The translations under genes were made by a program, and so were the position numbers. From NCBI GenBank assembly GCA_021823085.1, contig JAKAPG010000010.1, positions 1 through 19,994 on the forward strand: DNA of 19,994 nt, written 5' to 3'. The notes under the pieces were generated by a model that was not told the DNA's origin, did no database searches, and saw nothing but the letters and a program-made list of their open reading frames with translations. This stretch comes from Thermoplasmata archaeon. GTDB taxonomy: Archaea; Thermoplasmatota; Thermoplasmata; Lutacidiplasmatales; UBA184. Shown piece after piece: positions 1 through 4,979 of this stretch (position 1 is its first letter; every line of letters begins with the position of its first letter).

Positions 1-289
1 ATCTCAGGTAGGCGATGACGAACCAGATCGCGACGATCGGCACGAGCAGGTAGCCGATGCGGGTGAGGTTCCACTTCTTCTCGGCGTTCGGGTCCTTTCT
101 CCGAGCCGGGGCCTCCACCTGTCCGCGGCGCTCTTCGCGCGACTTGCGCCGATAGTAGAGACGGCGGAGCGCCGGGCCGGCCTGGCTGACGCCTTGGTCC
201 GGCTTGAAGCCGACCTTCGGATCGGCGGCGATGTCGTCCCAGCTCAGCCCCTTCTCGTGGAGCTGCTCGACCCGGTCCCAGTCGACCAC
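1..289 (-). CDS. Membrane protein, N-terminal part (runs off the left edge)
   Basis: Reading the minus strand from a GTG at 289 gives 96 residues before the window ends. The first ~50 residues are soluble and begin VVDWDRVEQLHEKGLSWDDI, followed by a basic stretch rich in Arg and Lys (about residues 48-75) and a hydrophobic segment at about 76-96 (IGYLLVPIVAIWFVIAYL) that looks like a transmembrane helix. The layout suggests a short cytosolic helical head, a positively charged linker and a membrane anchor, with the rest of the protein outside the window. I do not recognise the family. GTG 289 was chosen because the frame stays open upstream but has no ATG, GTG or TTG between it and the IS, nor in the sequence rejoined across the IS. 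Its upstream region is now interrupted by an insertion sequence starting 44 bp before the start codon. Confidence 0.7.
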   Translation of the reverse strand, partial: MVDWDRVEQLHEKGLSWDDIAADPKVGFKPDQGVSQAGPALRRLYYRRKSREERRGQVEAPARRKDPNAEKKWNLTRIGYLLVPIVAIWFVIAYLR

Positions 290-325
290 GGTGGGTCGAG
301 ACGGGGCACCGTACTTCCGTCTTTT

Positions 326-333
326 CCCCCGTC
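326..333. repeat. Left 8-bp target-site duplication of the IS
   Basis: CCCCCGTC directly abuts the left inverted repeat and is repeated identically at 1876-1883 right after the right inverted repeat. An 8-bp duplication is the length known for IS66-family transposition. Confidence 0.93.
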
Positions 334-357
334 GTAACAGGTCACTCGGTTGAAGTT
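334..357 (+). repeat. Left terminal inverted repeat of the IS
   Basis: Begins GTAACAGGTCACT; these 13 bp are an exact inverse of 1863-1875. Extending to 24 bp gives 20 matches, with mismatches at repeat positions 14, 17, 18 and 23. Confidence 0.92.
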
Positions 358-443
358 CTTTGACGAGGGACTTGTCCCATCGGCTGCGCCGCGTACCCAA
401 ATTGTAAATCCGGGAATCCACTCCCTCCCTGCCCGAGGAGACG

Positions 444-1814
444 ATGGAACCTCGGGAGTGGATCGTTCGACTGGCCCCGACCGAATACGAGGAGACGGTC
501 ACCGTCTCGAGGCGGAAGTTCGAGGAGGTACTCCGACGGGGGGAAGAGCTGGAGCGGAAGGCGCAGGAGTTCGAGGAGTACAAGAAGCGTCATCCCGAGA
601 CGGTCGGGGTCAAGCACGGCAAGGCCTACGCTCTCCGAACTCCCGCGGAGCCGCGTGCCTCGGGCGGAAGACCCGGCGCCCGACCCGGCCACGCACCTCA
701 CCTTCGTCCGCGGCCCGACCATGTCGATCGGAGGATCCGCCTCTCCCTCGATCGATGTCCCGACTGCCACGGTCCGCACCTGAGCGAGGTCCAGGAGACC
801 CGGGCTCGTCTGATCGAGGATCTCCCGGAGCCCCGCGTGGAGGTCGCCGAATATACCGTGGAGCGACGCTACTGTCGGGACTGTCGGAAGCTGGTCGAGC
901 CGTCAGTCCCGGGAGTCCTCCCGGGCGCCCAACTGGGGCTGCGGGCGATGCATGCGATCGTCCAGATGCGCGTACAGCATCGGATGCCGGTCGAGCAGAT
1001 CCCGCCCCTGCTCGAGAGCCTGTATGGGCTGAAGCTGAGCGAGGGAGAGGTCCACTCGGTCCTCGCCCAGATGGCGGAGGCATATACCCCGGTCTTCGAG
1101 GGGTTCGTCCAGGCGATGCGAGACGCTCCGACGAAGTATCTCGATGAGACGAGTTGGTCGGTGAGCGGGGACGGGAGCTACCTGTGGGTGGCGGCGACCC
1201 CCCGGGAGGCGATCTATCGGATCGCACCGAGCCGCGGCCACGAGGAGGCGATGGCGCTGCTCGGCCCGACACCGAAGGGGACGATGGTGCACGATCGGTT
1301 CTCGGCGTATGAGGCGGTGGCGCGGAAGACGAACCTCGGGCAGCAGCTGTGTTGGTTCCACTTGCTGGGGGACTCGAAGGAGCTGGAGGAGTTCCTGGGG
1401 GACGAAGGGCGGGAGATCCATGGCGTGATGAAAACGGTCTGGGAGGCGGCGTATCGGGTGGCGGGGCACGGGACCGGGAAGGATGTCGAGCAGTTGTGGG
1501 AGGCGCTGGAAGGGGGGCTGAGGAACCGACGGGGAAGCTCGAGTCGGGGGGAACGGTTCGTGAACGAGGTGCTCTCGCAGCGGGCGTGGCTGTTCGAGTT
1601 CGTGGTCAACCCCGAGGTGGAAGGAACGAACAATCGGGCGGAGCGGGCGCTGCGTCCGATGGTGGTGGCGCGGAAGATCTTCGGGGGGAGTCGGAGTCGT
1701 CGGGGGGCGAAGGTCTTCGAGGTGCTGGCGAGCGTGGTGCAGTCGTTACGGCTGAGGGGCCAAGGGCTGATGCGGCACGGCCCGGGTCATCTCCAACTCG
1801 CCCCCTACGGATAG
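444..1814 (+). CDS. IS66-family transposase (TnpC-like, DDE)
   Basis: Catalyses cut-and-join movement of the surrounding IS. The 456-aa protein has a predicted coiled coil near residues 24-52 (rich in Glu, Lys and Arg), then a zinc-binding region with two CxxC knuckles (C105-C108 within CPDCHGPH, and C144-C147 within CRDC), then the IS66 catalytic core. The probable DDE triad is D234 (KYLDETSWSV), D284 (HDRFSAYEA) and E400 (GTNNRAERALRP). The segment after E400 (MVVARKIFGGSRSRRG) is characteristic of the family. The ATG at 444 follows GAGGAG at 435-440. Length is close to the usual 450-530 aa; the last ~20 residues do not look conserved, so a small 3' frameshift cannot be excluded, but the catalytic region is intact. 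Confidence 0.93.
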   Translation: MEPREWIVRLAPTEYEETVTVSRRKFEEVLRRGEELERKAQEFEEYKKRHPETVGVKHGKAYALRTPAEPRASGGRPGARPGHAPHLRPRPDHVDRRIRLSLDRCPDCHGPHLSEVQETRARLIEDLPEPRVEVAEYTVERRYCRDCRKLVEPSVPGVLPGAQLGLRAMHAIVQMRVQHRMPVEQIPPLLESLYGLKLSEGEVHSVLAQMAEAYTPVFEGFVQAMRDAPTKYLDETSWSVSGDGSYLWVAATPREAIYRIAPSRGHEEAMALLGPTPKGTMVHDRFSAYEAVARKTNLGQQLCWFHLLGDSKELEEFLGDEGREIHGVMKTVWEAAYRVAGHGTGKDVEQLWEALEGGLRNRRGSSSRGERFVNEVLSQRAWLFEFVVNPEVEGTNNRAERALRPMVVARKIFGGSRSRRGAKVFEVLASVVQSLRLRGQGLMRHGPGHLQLAPYG

Positions 1815-1851
1815 TAGGCCCGTCGACCGGGAGCACTCCCCCTCCTTGGTC

Positions 1852-1875
1852 AGCTTCGGCCCAGTGACCTGTTAC
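1852..1875 (-). repeat. Right terminal inverted repeat of the IS
   Basis: Ends AGTGACCTGTTAC at 1863-1875, the exact inverse of the left outer 13 bp. The element therefore ends at 1875. Confidence 0.92.
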
Positions 1876-1883
1876 CCCCCGTC
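1876..1883. repeat. Right 8-bp target-site duplication of the IS
   Basis: CCCCCGTC, identical to 326-333. Removing 334-1883 rebuilds the uninterrupted intergenic region. Confidence 0.93.
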
Positions 1884-1912
1884 GGTCGGGCTCGCCGACT
1901 GGCCTCCGTCCT

Positions 1913-1922
1913 GCTTTTAGTT
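1913..1922 (+). promoter_or_regulatory. Possible TATA box for rnz-hutI
   Basis: GCTTTTAGTT is the only AT-rich patch in the GC-rich 62 bp between the IS and rnz. An archaeal TATA box here would place the transcript start near the ATG at 1946, giving a leaderless or very short-leader mRNA. Read on the other strand (ACTAAAAG) it lies about 73 bp from the GTG of the leftward gene once the IS is removed, so it could have served that gene before the insertion. This is a pattern match only. Confidence 0.35.
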
Positions 1923-1945
1923 CGGTCGCCGTGAGGGGGGTCTCG

Positions 1946-2851
1946 ATGCAGCTCACGTTCCTTGGGACCGCCGGCTCGTGGCCCACGAAGGAGCGCTCCC
2001 CCAGTGCCGTGGCACTGCAGATGGACGGCGGAGAGAGCCTTCTCTTCGACTGTGGCGAGGGGGCGCAGCGGCAATTCTTCCAGTCCACCGTGTCGTTCAT
2101 GCGCGTCCGACGGATCTTCATCACCCACTTCCACGGCGACCACTTCCTCGGGCTCCCCGGCCTCATCCAGACGATGTGCCTCAACAGCCGGACCGAGCCG
2201 CTCGATGTCTACGGCCCTCACGATGCGGAGGAGATGGTCGGGCGCGCGCTCCGGATGGGCTACTTCACCCTGCGGTTCCCGGTCACGATCCACCCGCTCG
2301 CGGCGGGGGAAGAGGTGGGGCTCGACGGCTACACGGTTCGCACGGCCCAGACGAAGCACCCCGTCCCTTCCCTCGCCTATCGCGTTCAGGAGGCGGAGAA
2401 GCGGGGACGCTTCAACGCCGACAGGGCCCGGGCCATGGGGATACGAGGCGAGGACTTCGCGAAGCTCGAGGCCGGGGAGTCCGTCCAAATCGGGGATCGG
2501 ACCATCGCGCCCTCCGACCTGCAAGGACCGGCTCGCCCGGGACGGTCGATCGTCTACACCGGTGACACGGCACCCGCCGATGCGGTCCGCATCCTGTCGG
2601 ATCACGCGACCGTGCTGATCCACGAGGCGACCACCCTCGCCGAACTCGAGGGCCAGACGAACGAGTGGGGACACTCCTCGGCACATCAAGCCGCTACGAT
2701 CGCGCGGGACGCGAACGTCGGGACCCTCATCCTGACCCACTTCTCGTCGCGCTACCCCGAGGTCGAGCCATTCGAAGAGGAGGCACGCGCGATCTTTCCC
2801 AACACGATCGCGGCTCGCGACCTGATGACGTACCTCATCCGTCAACCATGA
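1946..2851 (+). CDS. rnz: Ribonuclease Z (tRNA 3'-processing endonuclease)
   Basis: Cleaves the 3' trailer of precursor tRNAs so that CCA can be present or added; a zinc-dependent metallo-beta-lactamase-fold enzyme of the cytoplasm. The 301-aa product opens MQLTFLGTAGSWP, typical of RNase Z, and carries the di-zinc motif H61-F-H63-G-D65-H66 followed by LGLPGLIQTM. Later ligand regions are also present: TKHPVPSLAYRV, the Asp in VYTGDT, and the final His motif LILTHFSSRY preceded by HSSAHQAA. Length matches the ~300-aa archaeal and bacterial form. The ATG at 1946 is preferred over a GTG at 1931 because the protein family starts here and GAGGGGGG (1933-1940) precedes it as a ribosome binding site. 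Its stop overlaps the hutI start (ATGA). Confidence 0.95.
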   Translation: MQLTFLGTAGSWPTKERSPSAVALQMDGGESLLFDCGEGAQRQFFQSTVSFMRVRRIFITHFHGDHFLGLPGLIQTMCLNSRTEPLDVYGPHDAEEMVGRALRMGYFTLRFPVTIHPLAAGEEVGLDGYTVRTAQTKHPVPSLAYRVQEAEKRGRFNADRARAMGIRGEDFAKLEAGESVQIGDRTIAPSDLQGPARPGRSIVYTGDTAPADAVRILSDHATVLIHEATTLAELEGQTNEWGHSSAHQAATIARDANVGTLILTHFSSRYPEVEPFEEEARAIFPNTIAARDLMTYLIRQP

Positions 2852-4122
2852 TCCGGGCGGATCTCCTCGTCACGAACATCGGAGAGCTCGCCACCCTCAC
2901 GCGCGGGCCCGTGCCGAGAACCGCCGGGGCGCTGCGCGACCTCAGCATCGTACGCGATGCCGCGCTGGCGGTCCGTGATGGTGTGTTCGTCTACGTCGGC
3001 CGATCGCGTAACGCCGCTCGAACGATCCGGCTGTCGAAAGGGGGACGCACGGTCGATGCGAACGACGGCACGGTGCTGCCCGGGCTTGTCGATTCCCACT
3101 CGCACGCCATCTTCGCAGGAGAGCGCGCCTTCGAACTCCCCTGGAAAGCCGAAGGCGCGAGCTACCCCGAGATCGCCCGTCGTGGCGGCGGGATCCTCGC
3201 GACGGTCCGCGCGACCCGCTCGGCGTCGGACGCGGACCTGAGCGCCGTGACCGCCGCTCGCTTCCGTCGAATGTCGATGGGAGGTTCGACGACGATCGAG
3301 GTGAAGTCCGGCTACGCGCTCGACCACGCGGGCGAGATCCGTCTGCTCGAAATCGTGGGGCGTCTCGCGCGCGTCTCCGGCGCTCGCCTCGTGCCGACGT
3401 ACTTGGGCGCTCATGCGGTGCCTCCGAGATTCGCGCGACGGTCCGACCGCTACGTTGACGAGATCGTGAAGCGAACCCTACCCGAGATCGCGCGACGACG
3501 GCTCGCGCACTTCTGCGATGTCTTCTGCGAGCCCGGCTATTTCTCGCTTCGTCAGGCCGAGCGGATCCTGCGCGCCGCCATCGCGCTCGGCCTCGGTGCG
3601 AAGATTCACGCCGATGAGTTTGTCGCTTCGGGGGGACCTCGACTGGCGGCTCGGCTGGGAGCGCGAAGCGCGGACCACCTGCTCGCCGCTCCCCGAGGGG
3701 ATCTGCGGGCTCTCGCCCGCGCCGGGGTGATCGGTGTCTTGTTGCCCGCGACCCCGTTCACGACCCCCGGGAGTCGGGCGAGCCCCGGCCGCGAACTCGT
3801 CCGGGCCGGGGTCCCGGTCGCTCTCGGCAGCGATTGCTCGCCGAACTCGTGGATCGAGTCGATGTCGCTCGTCCTCTCCCACGCCGTCTACAGCGCCCGA
3901 CTCACGCCCGCGGAGGCGATCAGCGCCGCGACCGTCAACGCCGCGGCCGCGCTCGATCTGGCCGACCAAGCTGGGACGATCACGGTCGGCCGCCCGGCCG
4001 ATTTCGTCCTCTATGACCTCGCCTCCACTGACGAGATCCCCTACCGGATTGGGTCCGTTCCGGGTCGAGTTTACCGTCAGGGAATCCGAATTTCTTCGCC
4101 GAGAATGGACCCTCACATCTAA
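2848..4122 (+). CDS. hutI: Imidazolonepropionase (histidine degradation)
   Basis: Hydrolyses 4-imidazolone-5-propanoate to N-formimino-L-glutamate, the third step of histidine catabolism. It is a 424-aa amidohydrolase-fold metalloenzyme, close to the family's ~410 aa. Visible motifs are GLVDSHSHAIFAGERAFE with the metal-binding pair H84-x-H86, GGGILATVRATRSA, EVKSGYALD, PTYLGAHAVP (H189), KIHADEF (H254) and ALGSDCSPNSW (D329), all in the HutI order. The ATG at 2848 overlaps the rnz stop by 4 nt, so the two genes are probably translationally coupled. No hutH, hutU or hutG is in the window; pairing with rnz rather than with other hut genes is unusual. A related amidohydrolase activity is possible but the motif set favours HutI. 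Confidence 0.92.
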   Translation: MIRADLLVTNIGELATLTRGPVPRTAGALRDLSIVRDAALAVRDGVFVYVGRSRNAARTIRLSKGGRTVDANDGTVLPGLVDSHSHAIFAGERAFELPWKAEGASYPEIARRGGGILATVRATRSASDADLSAVTAARFRRMSMGGSTTIEVKSGYALDHAGEIRLLEIVGRLARVSGARLVPTYLGAHAVPPRFARRSDRYVDEIVKRTLPEIARRRLAHFCDVFCEPGYFSLRQAERILRAAIALGLGAKIHADEFVASGGPRLAARLGARSADHLLAAPRGDLRALARAGVIGVLLPATPFTTPGSRASPGRELVRAGVPVALGSDCSPNSWIESMSLVLSHAVYSARLTPAEAISAATVNAAAALDLADQAGTITVGRPADFVLYDLASTDEIPYRIGSVPGRVYRQGIRISSPRMDPHI

Positions 4123-4126
4123 ATAT
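4120..4126 (+). promoter_or_regulatory. Possible TATA box for the 71-aa protein gene
   Basis: TAAATAT overlaps the hutI stop codon (TAA, 4120-4122) in an otherwise GC-rich region. With standard archaeal spacing of ~25 nt transcription would start near 4150, about 10 nt before the ATG at 4160. This supports an independent promoter for the small gene. Confidence 0.45.
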
Positions 4127-4159
4127 CGGGGACTTTCTCTCGCCGGCGAGGTCCCCGAT

Positions 4160-4375
4160 ATGGCGGAGCGAATTGGCAAGGAGCAGATCAAGCGAGAGAA
4201 CGGATACCTGTACTACCTCGGGAAAGATGGGTACCTGTGGAAAACGCCGACCAAGCTGAACAAGTCCGGGCGCAAGGGTAAGGTCGGCACGGAGAAGATC
4301 ACGCGCCAGAGCGGGTATATGTATTTCCTTGACAAGAAGGGGTACATCGCTCGCGCCCGCATGAAGAACGCCTGA
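4160..4375 (+). CDS. Small basic protein with two internal repeats
   Basis: A 71-aa, Lys- and Tyr-rich protein made of two similar halves. Residues 6-28 and 43-65 align without gaps over 23 positions with 11 identities; the shared core is GYxYxLxKxGY, seen as GYLYYLGKDGY and GYMYFLDKKGY. The halves are joined by a basic linker (TPTKLNKSGRKGK). There is no signal peptide, membrane segment or cysteine. The repeated aromatic-basic hairpin pattern would suit a small beta-rich nucleic-acid-binding or chromatin-associated protein, but this is inference and I do not recognise the family. The ATG was chosen because the repeat begins right after it and a TATA-like box lies 34-40 bp upstream. Codon use is less GC-rich than in neighbouring genes, as is often seen for highly expressed small proteins. 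A hairpin follows at 4395-4422. Confidence 0.8.
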   Translation: MAERIGKEQIKRENGYLYYLGKDGYLWKTPTKLNKSGRKGKVGTEKITRQSGYMYFLDKKGYIARARMKNA

Positions 4376-4394
4376 ACGGGGTAACCACCATTTC

Positions 4395-4422
4395 CGGGGC
4401 CGCTCCTCTCGGGGCGGCCCCG
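4395..4422 (+). terminator. Strong hairpin after the 71-aa protein gene
   Basis: CGGGGCCGC (4395-4403) pairs perfectly with GCGGCCCCG (4414-4422), a 9-bp stem with a 10-nt loop, 20 nt after the stop codon. No long U-tract follows directly, though pyrimidine-rich sequence (ACTCTTCCTC) does. It could be a terminator or an mRNA 3'-end stabiliser. Confidence 0.5.
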
Positions 4423-4516
4423 ACGACTCTTCCTCGGTTTCTGAGCCCGGTCTGGGCGCTCCTTTGATTCCGGTCCGACCGCGGGTTCATCTGGTTGCTC
4501 GAACTGGTCTCGAGCG

Positions 4517-4675
4517 ATGGTCTGCCGGAACGACACGGACGATCCGCGGAAATGCGAGCGTTGCGGCGCCTTCCTCTGGGCGGCCGACGAGGGCCTCTTC
4601 TGCGGAGAGTGCGGGGTTCTCATGCCGTGCACGATGCAGGTCAAGCCCGTCGCGCTGGGTCCGCCGCCCTCCTGA
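4517..4675 (+). CDS. Small zinc-ribbon protein (52 aa)
   Basis: The frame from ATG 4517 to TGA 4673-4675 encodes MVCRNDTDDPRKCERCGAFL and continues through WAADEGLFCGECGVLM to a Pro-rich tail. Two CxxC knuckles, C13-C16 (CERCG) and C29-C32 (CGECG), 12 residues apart, are the spacing of a compact zinc ribbon. Such mini zinc ribbons are common in archaea and often bind nucleic acid or act as partners of larger proteins, but nothing here fixes a role. The start codon has only a weak upstream ribosome site (GAGCG). The gene stands alone between two hairpins. The regular CxxC pair and the open frame argue for a real gene; the short length leaves some doubt. Confidence 0.7.
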   Translation: MVCRNDTDDPRKCERCGAFLWAADEGLFCGECGVLMPCTMQVKPVALGPPPS

Positions 4676-4979
4676 GTTGCATCGCTCACGTTCCGGACGC
4701 GAAAACCGTGTCTGAGAACGTCCGCGCGCGCATGCGGGCCGCGCGAACAACGCAGTCCCCAAATAGTCGAACGAGTCTCGGCCCACTCGGAGGATTCACG
4801 ACGGGTGTCCGACCGCATGGCGCCCTCGTTCGATCGACCCACCGCCGAAGCTGAAACGCCCTCCTCTCGAGGGCGTTCCGGCAGGTCCGCGACGGCGTCT
4901 TAGAGCGGCGGCGCCTCGTCGGTTCGAGGATCGGCACGGTCCCCCCACCCTCTCCCGAACCCCTCCACCAAGAGGCCCA
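4676..4979. other. Intergenic stretch upstream of the ribonucleotide reductase gene
   Basis: About 300 bp with no convincing gene on either strand. It holds a perfect 9-bp hairpin at 4855-4877, a short inverted repeat CCTCG/CGAGG at 4914-4929, an AT-richer patch (CCCCAAATAG near 4757-4766) and a C-rich stretch just before nrdJ. The ribosome binding site AAGAGG lies 7-12 nt before the nrdJ ATG. I see no recognisable cobalamin riboswitch. Confidence 0.5.
4855..4877 (+). other. Perfect 9-bp hairpin in the nrdJ upstream region
   Basis: AACGCCCTC (4855-4863) and GAGGGCGTT (4869-4877) are exact inverse complements around a 5-nt loop, about 100 nt before the nrdJ start. It could be a terminator for an upstream transcript, part of the nrdJ leader, or an operator-like inverted repeat. 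Confidence 0.45.

Larger units (their letters stand above)
334..1875 (+). mobile_element. Complete IS66-family insertion sequence (single-ORF, ISBst12-like), 1542 bp
   Basis: The ends are inverted copies of each other starting with GTAA, as is usual for IS66-family elements: the outer 13 bp are identical and 20 of the outer 24 match. Both sides carry the same 8-bp sequence CCCCCGTC. Inside is one transposase gene of the DDE type and nothing resembling the accessory tnpA/tnpB genes of classical IS66, which fits the ISBst12-like subgroup. All parts are intact, so this looks like a recent, potentially active insertion. It sits in the intergenic region between a leftward membrane-protein gene and rightward rnz, with its transposase reading toward rnz. 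Confidence 0.93.

Noticed and set aside
350..1147. 265-aa open frame on the plus strand inside the IS
   Set aside because: Low-complexity Arg/Gly/Pro product in another frame of the transposase gene; not an accessory tnpA or tnpB.
4914..4941. tRNA-like T-loop (GGTTCGAGG)
   Set aside because: The flanking bases do not form a T-stem with 5 proper pairs, and no acceptor stem, D-arm or anticodon arm could be built around it; it is only a short inverted repeat.
4676..4979. Cobalamin riboswitch before nrdJ
   Set aside because: None of the conserved core elements of the adenosylcobalamin riboswitch could be found, and such switches are rare in archaea.
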